Source: an uncultured Bacillus sp.
GTDB taxonomy: Bacteria > Bacillota > Bacilli > Bacillales > DSM-1321
Reading direction: 5' to 3'
DNA length: 14,260 bases
NCBI GenBank assembly: GCA_934215995.1
Contig: CAKQBC010000028.1
Coordinates: forward strand, 1 to 14,260
The notes below the pieces were generated by a model that worked only from the letters and a program-made list of their open reading frames with translations, was not told the origin of the DNA and ran no database searches. Every line of letters begins with the position of its first letter. Position 1 is the first letter of the stretch. This document shows positions 1 to 5,909 of the stretch, in pieces. The translations under genes and the position numbers were made by a program.

Positions 1-50
1 TCCTTATTTATTTCGGGCTGGCGACCGTTTTCATGGGCTATATAACATGA
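1..50 (+). CDS. C-terminal end of a membrane protein, probably magnesium transporter MgtE (partial)
   Basis: The reading frame starting at base 3 gives 15 residues, LIYFGLATVFMGYIT, then TGA at 48-50. The stretch is hydrophobic, as expected for the end of a last membrane helix. From memory it resembles the C-terminus of MgtE magnesium transporters, which end in a similar LIYFGLAT-like helix, and mgtE lies near this locus in several Bacillus genomes. Only 15 residues are visible, so the family call is tentative. A strong intrinsic terminator follows 10 bases after the stop, which supports a real gene end. Confidence 0.5.
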   Translation, partial: LIYFGLATVFMGYIT

Positions 51-59
51 CATTAATGT

Positions 60-106
60 AAAAGGATAGAGAGTGCTGCCTAAAACGGCGCTTTTTATCC
101 TTTTTT
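60..106 (+). terminator. Rho-independent terminator of the upstream (MgtE-like) gene
   Basis: Stem AAAGGATA (61-68) pairs with TATCCTTT (96-103). An inner helix forms between the GTGCTGCC and GGCGC segments, and a T-run follows at 101-106. It lies 10 bases after the stop codon at 50. Confidence 0.8.
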
Positions 107-161
107 ATGTATAAAAATAGATCGTCTTATTTTAATTGTCTGTAATCGTCCATTTTTCAAA

Positions 162-181
162 ATCCATGCTATTGTATGGAT
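162..181. promoter_or_regulatory. Small palindrome upstream of the 78-residue membrane protein gene
   Basis: ATCCAT (162-167) and ATGGAT (176-181) form an inverted repeat around an 8-base centre, 29 bases before the start codon. It could be an operator or an mRNA hairpin. I could not place a convincing sigma-A promoter next to it, so the role is unknown. Confidence 0.25.
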
Positions 182-210
182 GGACCAAAATAATGAAAGG
201 AGCATACATA

Positions 211-447
211 ATGAAATCATCCAAACTGCCATATTGGCTGACACTTGTGACAGCCGCACTGACTGCAATTGTGTATATTGATATCATGTATTTTTTAGGT
301 GCGTTTTTTATTACGATTCCGATTGCCTGCTTGTCAGCTATCGTCGGTTTAATTGCAGCTGCGGTAAAAAAGGAGACTGTACTTGCTCTTTTGAATCTGG
401 CCTTGGGATTCATCGCAGTACTTTCGTTTTTTGTGTTTCCATGGTAA
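211..447 (+). CDS. Small membrane protein of unknown function (78 aa)
   Basis: The start is ATG 211, preceded by the ribosome site AAAGGAG at 196-202 with 8-base spacing. The frame is open further upstream to 136, but no ribosome site supports an earlier start. The protein (begins MKSSKLPYWL, ends SFFVFPW) has three hydrophobic segments, roughly residues 8-30, 32-50 and 56-77. A Lys-Lys-Glu turn near residue 54 separates the last two, so three transmembrane helices are likely. It is monocistronic: a terminator precedes it and another follows 12 bases after its stop. I do not recognise a family. Similar tiny hydrophobic proteins are common in Bacillaceae and mostly uncharacterised. Confidence 0.7.
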   Translation: MKSSKLPYWLTLVTAALTAIVYIDIMYFLGAFFITIPIACLSAIVGLIAAAVKKETVLALLNLALGFIAVLSFFVFPW

Positions 448-459
448 ACACATATATTT

Positions 460-488
460 GGATGCCTGTTAGGGGGCATCCATTTTTT
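460..488 (+). terminator. Rho-independent terminator after the small membrane protein gene
   Basis: Stem GGATGCC (460-466) pairs with GGCATCC (475-481) around an 8-base loop, followed by a run of T (483-488). Confidence 0.85.
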
Positions 489-543
489 ATGGAGCCTATT
501 TGTATTTTCCCGGGAGCTTGAAGGATAGGGGACACATGCAAGC

Positions 544-584
544 AGGCCGAAACTTTTTAGAAAGTTTTGCCACCTGTCTTTTTT
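544..584 (+). terminator. Terminator-like hairpin upstream of the fabI promoter
   Basis: AAACTTT (550-556) pairs with AAAGTTT (561-567). Outer flanks AGGC/GCC and CAGG/CCTG extend the stem imperfectly, and a T-run at 579-584 follows. It sits before the presumed fabI promoter, so it may be a second terminator insulating fabI from upstream transcription. The interrupted outer stem makes this uncertain. Confidence 0.35.
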
Positions 585-601
585 CTTCCGTGTGTGTAGG
601 G

Positions 602-629
602 TATACTAATATTAGTACTAGGTACTAAT
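602..629 (+). promoter_or_regulatory. fabI promoter -10 with overlapping FapR-type operator
   Basis: TATACT (602-607) is a plausible sigma-A -10 box; the matching -35 region is T-rich and poor. Immediately downstream, 611-629 reads ATTAGTACTAGGTACTAAT, a near-perfect inverted repeat centred on CTAGG. This fits the known FapR operator of Bacillus (TTAGTAC-CTAGTAC-TAA type). FapR represses fatty acid and phospholipid synthesis genes, including fabI, and is released by malonyl-CoA. The site covers the expected transcription start and lies 31 bases before the start codon, so it is well placed for repression. Confidence 0.75.
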
Positions 630-659
630 AACATGTTATAAATAGGAGGAACAAAGAGG

Positions 660-1427
660 ATGGCTCTTTCATTGGCAGGAAAAACGTTTGTTGTGATGGG
701 CGTTGCAAATAAAAGGAGTATTGCCTGGGGAATTGCAAGATCCCTTCATGGAGCAGGTGCAAAACTGATTTTTACATACGCAGGGGAAAGACTGGAGAAA
801 AGTGTGCGGGAGCTGGCCCATTCGTTGAATGAGGACTATCCTGTATTGCCATGCGATGTGACGAGCGATGAAGATGTGAAGAAATGCTTTGAGGGAATTA
901 AGGAGCAATATAACACAATTCATGGATTGGCACATTGCATCGCTTTTGCCAACAAAGAAGAATTGAGCGGGGATTATATGAATACAACCCGTGACGGGTT
1001 CCTTTTGGCCCACAATATCAGTTCGTACTCATTGACGGCTATCGCCAAAGAGGCGCAGCACCTGATGACGGAAGGCGGAAGCATTGTGACGATGACTTAT
1101 TTGGGCGGCGAACGGGTAGTGGAAAATTACAATGTGATGGGTGTCGCAAAAGCTTCGCTTGATGCAAGCGTCCGTTATTTGGCCAGCGACCTCGGCAAAA
1201 AAGGAATCAGGGTCAATTCGATATCAGCCGGACCAATCCGTACACTATCAGCAAAAGGCGTCAGCGATTTCAATTCAATACTCAAAGAAATAGAGGAACG
1301 GTCACCGTTAAGAAGAACGACAACCCCAGAAGAAGTAGGGGATACAGCCCTGTTCCTGTTCAGCGACCTGTCCCGGGGAATCACAGGGGAAAACATCCAT
1401 GTAGACTCCGGATACCATATTTTATAA
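660..1427 (+). CDS. fabI: Enoyl-[acyl-carrier-protein] reductase (NADH), FabI
   Basis: FabI catalyses the last reduction of each fatty acid elongation cycle in the cytoplasm, trans-2-enoyl-ACP to acyl-ACP with NAD(P)H, and is the triclosan target. The 255-residue protein is the normal family length. Visible features are the FabI-type nucleotide site near residues 14-26 (GVANKRSIAWGIA), the catalytic residues Tyr147, Tyr157 and Lys164 in the segment MTYLGGERVVENYNVMGVAK, and the SAGPIRT segment (189-195) that lines the substrate pocket. The ribosome site AGGAGGA (644-650) lies 9 bases before ATG 660. The upstream FapR-type operator indicates control by malonyl-CoA level. The gene is monocistronic; its transcript probably ends at 1721 after crossing the inserted element downstream. 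In B. subtilis fabI also precedes cotO, but here the methionine block intervenes. Confidence 0.97.
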   Translation: MALSLAGKTFVVMGVANKRSIAWGIARSLHGAGAKLIFTYAGERLEKSVRELAHSLNEDYPVLPCDVTSDEDVKKCFEGIKEQYNTIHGLAHCIAFANKEELSGDYMNTTRDGFLLAHNISSYSLTAIAKEAQHLMTEGGSIVTMTYLGGERVVENYNVMGVAKASLDASVRYLASDLGKKGIRVNSISAGPIRTLSAKGVSDFNSILKEIEERSPLRRTTTPEEVGDTALFLFSDLSRGITGENIHVDSGYHIL

Positions 1428-1437
1428 ATACTAAAAA

Positions 1438-1456
1438 GGCATCGTAACCCGATGCC
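1438..1456 (-). terminator. Hairpin copy 1: terminator for the leftward aminotransferase transcript
   Basis: GGCATCG (1438-1444) pairs with CGATGCC (1450-1456). Read leftward the stem is followed by a T-run (AAAAA at 1433-1437 on the plus strand), so it terminates minus-strand transcription. Read rightward no T-run follows, so it does not end fabI transcription. The 19-base unit recurs in direct orientation at 1698-1716 with one difference. Confidence 0.7.
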
Positions 1457-1697
1457 TCAGTGTGTAGACAAATTCAATTTTGAGCATTTTCCTTTGAAGT
1501 TGCACCTCAGACTGATTGAAAACGTTTGTCAGTCGAGGCGCGCCGAGACCCTAGAAGACGCGAATAGAACCATTAAGGAACGTAAGCTAAAAGCGTCGCG
1601 TCCTGCGACAACGCTTACGTGATAAACATCCTGTTCACCTCATGAGCGGACGAGCCGGGCAAGCAACGAAGAATGCGAGCGTTTGTCAACAGTCTGA
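1457..1697. mobile_element. MITE-like 241-bp structured element with imperfect inverted ends, inserted in a terminator
   Basis: The ends TCAGTGTGTAGACAAA (1457-1472) and the reverse complement of 1682-1697, TCAGACTGTTGACAAA, agree at 13 of 16 positions. A 19-base terminator hairpin flanks the element as a direct repeat (1438-1456 and 1698-1716, 18 of 19 identical), which resembles a target duplication. Inside are strong hairpins: 1505-1538 (CCTC-GACTGA with TCAGTC-GAGG), 1581-1619 (CGTAAGC with GCTTACG enclosing GTCGC/GCGAC around TCCT), and 1619-1637 (GTGA..AACA with TGTT..CAC, also a TCC loop). A second end-like sequence begins at 1507 (TCAGACTG), hinting at a nested or rearranged structure. 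There is no open reading frame, so it would be non-autonomous. It accounts for most of the 312 bases between fabI and the aminotransferase gene. A dispersed repeat or structured RNA without transposition is the alternative. Confidence 0.6.
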
Positions 1698-1721
1698 GGC
1701 ATCGTAGCCCGATGCCTTTTT
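1698..1721 (+). terminator. Hairpin copy 2: terminator for the rightward fabI transcript
   Basis: GGCATCG (1698-1704) pairs with CGATGCC (1710-1716), followed by TTTTT (1717-1721 region). It is the direct-repeat partner of the hairpin at 1438-1456. Because only this copy has a rightward T-run, the fabI mRNA should carry the whole inserted element as its 3' tail. Confidence 0.75.
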
Positions 1722-1739
1722 ATATTCTTAGAAATCTTC

Positions 1740-2912
1740 TTACCCAGCTGTAAATAGGTTCAGTTCACCAATCCGCCTGATGGCTTCCTTCAGGCGGATT
1801 TCTTCAACGAGCAGGCCGACACGGATGTAGCCTTCCCCATATGTACCGAACCCTTTTCCTGAAGCGACGGCAACATCGGCTTTCTCGAATAGATAATCGG
1901 TGAATCCGTCACTCGTGAATCCTTCCGGCACAGGAAGCCAGGCAAAGAAGGAGCCGGCGGGAGCCTCCACTTTCCATCCGATTTTCCTGCATTCTTCCAC
2001 AAGGATGCTGCGGCGCTTTTCATAAAGGCCGACCATTTCATCGACGCATGCCTGGTCTCCTTCAAGGGCGGCTGCGGCAGCCTTTTGAATGCCCGGGAAC
2101 AGGCTGCAATATAAATGGTCCTGTATAAGGTTGAGTGCTTCAATGATCTCTTTGTTGCCGACCGCGAAACCGATGCGCCAGCCCGCCATATTGTAGGTTT
2201 TCGACAGCGTGTATGTTTCGATGCCGACATCTTTTGCCCCTTCCGCTGCCAAAAAGCTGACCGGCTTCTTGCCATCGAATCCGATTGCCCCATAGGCAAA
2301 ATCATGCAGGACGGCAATATTATGTTCTTTGGCGAAGGAAACCGTTTCTTCAAAGAAATCAAGGCTTGCCGCGGCGCCTGTAGGGTTGTTCGGATAGTTC
2401 AGGTACATCAGTTTTGCAGCTTCCTTATGTTCAGCCGGGATATTTTTATAGTCCGGCAAAAATCCATTCTGCTGCAGAAGCGGCATCATATGGCAGCGTA
2501 CATTGGCCAGTGCCGGGCCGGATAAGTAATCAGGATATCCCGGGTCAGGCAATAGCATCGATTCTCCTTCGTCGAGCAGGCATAAAGGCAGCTCGACAAG
2601 GCCTGCCTTCGTTCCGAAGAGGACCGAGACTTCTGTGTCCGGATCGATCTCTACATTGTACTGTTCCATATAGAAACGGGCAGCGGCCCTCTTCAGTTCA
2701 TCAAGGCCGCGAAAGGGAGGATACTTATGGGATGCAGGTTCTGCAGCCGCTTCCTGCAAGACTTTAACGATATGCGGGGGAGTCGGCTGATCGGGGTTCC
2801 CCTGCCCAAGATTAATAAGATCCCTGCCTTCTGTTAGTGCCTGGTTGACTTTTTTGACAAGCCCGGCAAAAAATTGATCGGGCAAATTCCTCAAGCGTTC
2901 TGAATATCTCAT
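1740..2912 (-). CDS. mtnE: PLP-dependent aminotransferase, MtnE-like (methionine/KMTB transaminase)
   Basis: A 390-residue class I/II aminotransferase. Visible motifs are GQGNPDQPTP near residue 37, FGTKAGL near 99 (cofactor phosphate region), LNYPNNPTGA (171-180), the pyridine-nitrogen Asp204 in HDFAYG, the Schiff-base Lys238 in YTLSKTYNMAGWRIGFA, and the substrate-carboxylate Arg364 in YIRVGLL. From memory the sequence closely follows B. subtilis MtnE (YkrV), which transaminates 4-methylthio-2-oxobutyrate to methionine in the salvage pathway. The divergent SAM-riboswitch methionine importer supports a methionine role. The start follows AAGGGGAG and gives the usual length. No S-box lies in front of this gene. 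It probably ends at the hairpin 1438-1456 after reading through the inserted element. Other aminotransferases of this subgroup use different amino acids, so the exact substrate is inferred. Confidence 0.8.
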   Translation of the reverse strand: MRYSERLRNLPDQFFAGLVKKVNQALTEGRDLINLGQGNPDQPTPPHIVKVLQEAAAEPASHKYPPFRGLDELKRAAARFYMEQYNVEIDPDTEVSVLFGTKAGLVELPLCLLDEGESMLLPDPGYPDYLSGPALANVRCHMMPLLQQNGFLPDYKNIPAEHKEAAKLMYLNYPNNPTGAAASLDFFEETVSFAKEHNIAVLHDFAYGAIGFDGKKPVSFLAAEGAKDVGIETYTLSKTYNMAGWRIGFAVGNKEIIEALNLIQDHLYCSLFPGIQKAAAAALEGDQACVDEMVGLYEKRRSILVEECRKIGWKVEAPAGSFFAWLPVPEGFTSDGFTDYLFEKADVAVASGKGFGTYGEGYIRVGLLVEEIRLKEAIRRIGELNLFTAG

Positions 2913-3012
2913 GTGCTCCCCTTCTTTTGAATAATAAGTATGTAAAATTCTATATTCTTTAAATGGCTGTGTCCAGAGCGAAAGATAAACTATTTTAATT
3001 TTTCAAAATATG

Positions 3013-3041
3013 TTGACAATTAACAGGGCGATGTATATTAT
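3013..3041 (+). promoter_or_regulatory. Sigma-A promoter of the metNIQ operon
   Basis: Consensus -35 TTGACA (3013-3018), 17-base spacer, -10 TATTAT (3036-3041). Transcription would start near 3048, about 55 bases before the SAM-I aptamer, so the riboswitch lies in the leader RNA. Confidence 0.85.
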
Positions 3042-3102
3042 CTTAATTAACCCGATTGACTTGCTTGCCATTAAAGACAATCGGCTGCCAAAATTAAATA
3101 AT

Positions 3103-3214
3103 GAATACTTATCCAGAGCGACCGAGGGACTAGGCCCTATGACGTCCGGCAACCCCCTGAATCAGGGAAGGTGCCAATTCCTGCAGAATGGATTCCATTC
3201 TGAAAGATAAGTCG
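3103..3214 (+). ncRNA. SAM-I (S-box) riboswitch aptamer
   Basis: The aptamer is closed by P1 CTTATC (3108-3113) with GATAAG (3206-3211). The conserved S-box core is present: CCAGAGCG, GAGGGACTAGGCCCTATGA, CCGGCAACC and GGTGCCAATTCC, followed by the P4-like arm AGAATGGATTCCATTCT. With S-adenosylmethionine bound, the S-box class folds so that the downstream terminator forms and transcription of the methionine genes stops. Here it controls metN, metI and metQ. Confidence 0.95.
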
Positions 3215-3231
3215 GAACGATTGCTTATTTC

Positions 3232-3262
3232 GATGCCTCTTTCAAATGGAAGAGGCATTTTT
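3232..3262 (+). terminator. Riboswitch-controlled terminator before metN
   Basis: ATGCCTCTT (3233-3241) pairs with AAGAGGCAT (3250-3258), followed by TTTTT. It lies 20 bases after the aptamer. The CTTATT at 3223-3228 could pair with the 3' strand of P1 as part of an antiterminator. Confidence 0.9.
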
Positions 3263-3303
3263 GATTGCCAAAAAACACAGATCTAAGTAAATGAGGGCTG
3301 CGT

Positions 3304-4317
3304 ATGATTCAAATTGAAAATCTGTCAAAAGAGTACAAAACAAAAAACGGGGTCATCAAGGGGGTCGATCAAGTCACGTTAACGATAGATGACGGGGATA
3401 TATACGGGATTGTCGGTTATTCCGGTGCCGGGAAAAGCTCCTTGCTCCGCTGCATTAACCTGCTTGAACGGCCGACATCGGGCAAAGTCCATGTGGATGG
3501 GACAGATATAACGACATTGAAAAGCAACGGCCTGCGGAAAGCGAGGCTGAAGCTCGGGATGATCTTCCAGCATTTTTACCTGATCAGCCAAAAGACAGTA
3601 GCCGAAAATATTGCTTTTTCCTTGCGGGCGGCAAAAGTGCCGGAACAGAAACGGAAGGAAAGGGTCGATGAATTGCTGGCCATGGTCGGCTTATCCGACA
3701 AAAAGAATGTGTATCCATCCCAGTTGAGCGGCGGGCAAAAGCAGCGTGTCGCCATTGCAAGGGCGCTCGCCAATAATCCGACCGTCCTTCTCTGTGACGA
3801 AGCAACATCGGCCTTGGATCCGACAACGACAAAATCCATTCTCGCTCTGCTCAAAAGGCTGAATGAGGAACTGAATATTACGATTGTCCTCATCACCCAT
3901 GAAATGAATGTGGTGAAAGAAATATGCAACAGGATGGCTGTCATGCAGGATGGAAAAGTGATTGAGGAAGGCAGCGTTTATGAGGTTTTTGCCAATCCCC
4001 ATGAAGAGTTGACGAAGGAGTTCATCAATAGCATCGTATCCTTCGATATTCCGGATGAAATTGTCGCCAGGTGTGAAGGTCCAATCGTCAAAGTGACATT
4101 CAAAGGGGACGTGGCCGGTGAGGGAATCATTTCCGATGCGCTGCAGAGCCATAAGGTGAAGGGGAACTTTCTGCATGGGTCCATTGAATACATACAGCAG
4201 AGACCGCTTGGCATCTTCATTATGGAGCTGAACGGAAAAGAACATGAAGTTCGGGCGGCGATTCAATATATTACCGGCCGTGGGGCGCTTGTGGAGGTGT
4301 TATACGATGGGCATTGA
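3304..4317 (+). CDS. metN: Methionine ABC transporter ATP-binding protein MetN
   Basis: The cytoplasmic ATPase that powers D/L-methionine import with MetI and MetQ. The 337 residues match the family length. Visible are Walker A GYSGAGKSS (38-46), Q-loop Gln89 in MIFQHF, signature LSGGQKQR (141-148), Walker B VLLCDEA (161-167), the SALD D-loop (169-172) and the H-loop His199. Residues from about 255 form the C-terminal NIL (ACT-like) domain, which in MetN proteins binds methionine and lowers transport when internal methionine is high. The start ATG follows GAGGG with 6-base spacing. It is the first gene after the SAM-I riboswitch and overlaps metI by 11 bases, indicating translational coupling. 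Confidence 0.95.
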   Translation: MIQIENLSKEYKTKNGVIKGVDQVTLTIDDGDIYGIVGYSGAGKSSLLRCINLLERPTSGKVHVDGTDITTLKSNGLRKARLKLGMIFQHFYLISQKTVAENIAFSLRAAKVPEQKRKERVDELLAMVGLSDKKNVYPSQLSGGQKQRVAIARALANNPTVLLCDEATSALDPTTTKSILALLKRLNEELNITIVLITHEMNVVKEICNRMAVMQDGKVIEEGSVYEVFANPHEELTKEFINSIVSFDIPDEIVARCEGPIVKVTFKGDVAGEGIISDALQSHKVKGNFLHGSIEYIQQRPLGIFIMELNGKEHEVRAAIQYITGRGALVEVLYDGH

Positions 4318-4978
4318 TTTTCAGCATTTGATTGAGCTGATCCCGGAGATCAATTCAGCATTCGGCGAAACGATTTACATGATTACGATATCCTTGGTGG
4401 TTGCTATACTTGTAGGTTTGCCGATCGGAATCCTTCTCTATATTACAGATAAAGGCCTTTTCTGGGAAAACAGGGCTGTGCAGGTCACATTGGGGTTTCT
4501 CGTCAATCTGGTAAGGTCGATCCCTTTCATTATCCTTCTTGTAGCACTGATTCCGCTGACGGACTTTCTGGTGGATACGACAATCGGCCCTGCCGCCGCA
4601 AGCGTGTCACTGTCGGTTGCGGCGATCCCGTTTTTTGCAAGGATTGTCGAGACAGCCTTGCGGGAAATCGATAAAGGGGTTATTGAAGCGGCAATCTCCA
4701 CCGGGGCGACGCCTTGGATGATCATCAAGGATGTCTTGCTGCTTGAGGCGAGGTCAGGCATCATATCAGGCATAACCCTTACGTTGATCAGCCTGATCGG
4801 TTTTTCGGCAATGGCCGGAACTGTTGGCGGCGGGGGCATAGGCGACTTGGCGATCCGGTTCGGGTATTACCGCTACGACAATACGATCATGTTCGCGACG
4901 GTTCTCATTTTAATTATTTTAGTTCAAGTCATTCAGCTTGCAGGCGACTTCATCGCCAAGCTTTTGGATAAACGATAA
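4307..4978 (+). CDS. metI: Methionine ABC transporter permease MetI
   Basis: The membrane subunit of the methionine importer. I chose ATG 4307 because GGAGGTGT (4293-4300) lies just upstream and it yields 223 residues, the usual MetI length. The frame stays open to 4244 but has no ribosome site there. The protein has about five hydrophobic helices and the EAA coupling loop EAAISTGATPWMIIKDVLLLEA near residues 125-146 (conserved EAA---G pattern), which docks onto MetN. It overlaps the end of metN by 11 bases and is followed by metQ after 20 bases. Confidence 0.93.
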   Translation: MGIDFQHLIELIPEINSAFGETIYMITISLVVAILVGLPIGILLYITDKGLFWENRAVQVTLGFLVNLVRSIPFIILLVALIPLTDFLVDTTIGPAAASVSLSVAAIPFFARIVETALREIDKGVIEAAISTGATPWMIIKDVLLLEARSGIISGITLTLISLIGFSAMAGTVGGGGIGDLAIRFGYYRYDNTIMFATVLILIILVQVIQLAGDFIAKLLDKR

Positions 4979-4998
4979 AAGGAAGAGGGGAAACAGAC

Positions 4999-5823
4999 AT
5001 GAAAAAGTGGTTGCATGTTTTATTTTTATTGACAGTTATTGGGATATTGGCTGCTTGCGGAGATAGCGCCAGCGAAAGTGCAGAAGGGGGAAAAAGCAAG
5101 GAAATCAAAATAGGGGCAACATCTGGGCCATACAGTGATATGGTGACAAAGGCCATTAAACCGGGGCTTGAAGAATTAGGATATAACGTGAAAGTAGTGG
5201 AATTCAGCGATTATATCCAGCCTAATATCGCATTGGATAAAGGCGACCTGGACGCGAACCTGTTCCAGCATTCCATTTACCTGGAGAATTTCGAAAAAGA
5301 GAACAACATGGACCTTTCCGGTTTGATCATCGTTCCGACAGCTCCTATGGGCATCTACTCCAATACGTATGATTCACTTGAGGAAGTGAAGGATGGGGCA
5401 ACCATCACGATCCCGAACGATCCGGTCAACGCGGCCCGCGCCTTCAACACGCTGCAGGATGAAGGCTTGCTGACAATCGACCCGGATGCCGAGCCGCTGA
5501 AAGTATCGGAAAAGGATATTCAGGAAAATCCAAAGAACCTGAAATTCGAACCATTGGAATCAGGCCAGCTGCCACGTTCAGTTGATAGTGCCGATCTAGC
5601 GGCGATTCCAGGGAACTTCGCTTTGGCGGCCAAGATGGATCTGCTGAGCGCACTCGCTTTGGAGAATATGCTTGACCCTTACAGGAATGTTGTAGCCGTG
5701 ACGGCGAAAAATGAAGATTCCCAGCTTGCAAAAGACATAAGAGCTGTTGTGGAATCAGAAGGATTTGAGAAAACCATCGATGAAGAATTCAAAGGCTTCG
5801 GAAAACCTGATTGGATGAAATAA
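4999..5823 (+). CDS. metQ: Methionine-binding lipoprotein MetQ
   Basis: The extracellular substrate-binding subunit, anchored to the outer face of the membrane. The 274-residue protein begins with a lipoprotein signal peptide and lipobox LAAC with Cys20. The mature part has the NlpA/MetQ pattern: EIKIGATSGPYSDMV near residue 34, DYIQPNIALDKGDLDANLFQH near 72, and AIPGNFALAAKM near 200. The ribosome site GAGGGG precedes ATG 4999 by 8 bases. It is the last gene of the SAM-riboswitch operon and a strong terminator follows 12 bases after the stop. NlpA-type proteins could bind other small ligands, but the S-box leader and metNI make methionine very likely. Confidence 0.94.
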   Translation: MKKWLHVLFLLTVIGILAACGDSASESAEGGKSKEIKIGATSGPYSDMVTKAIKPGLEELGYNVKVVEFSDYIQPNIALDKGDLDANLFQHSIYLENFEKENNMDLSGLIIVPTAPMGIYSNTYDSLEEVKDGATITIPNDPVNAARAFNTLQDEGLLTIDPDAEPLKVSEKDIQENPKNLKFEPLESGQLPRSVDSADLAAIPGNFALAAKMDLLSALALENMLDPYRNVVAVTAKNEDSQLAKDIRAVVESEGFEKTIDEEFKGFGKPDWMK

Positions 5824-5835
5824 TGCTTGTCCTTG

Positions 5836-5872
5836 CCCCCACTTGTCTAATCCAGATAAAGTGGGGGTTTTG
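5836..5872 (+). terminator. Rho-independent terminator of metNIQ
   Basis: CCCCCAC (5836-5842) pairs with GTGGGGG (5861-5867), followed by a short T-rich tail (TTTTG). The tail is short, so partial read-through into the dehydrogenase gene 40 bases downstream is possible. Confidence 0.8.
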
Positions 5873-5909
5873 CATCATATGGCTGTATAAAAGAAAAGAG
5901 GGATTACAT

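Noticed and set aside
2115..2767. Two plus-strand frames of 136 and 117 codons
   Set aside because: They are antisense to the well-supported aminotransferase gene and have no family features.
3010..3210. 66-codon open frame on the plus strand upstream of metN
   Set aside because: It lies across the promoter and the SAM-I riboswitch, and the RNA structure explains the sequence.
4244..4306. Earlier in-frame start for metI
   Set aside because: It would add 21 residues overlapping metN and has no ribosome site; ATG 4307 has GGAGGTGT and gives the family length.
5811..5909. Earlier in-frame start for the dehydrogenase
   Set aside because: It would overlap metQ and translate through a terminator; ATG 5910 has a ribosome site and matches the family N-terminus.
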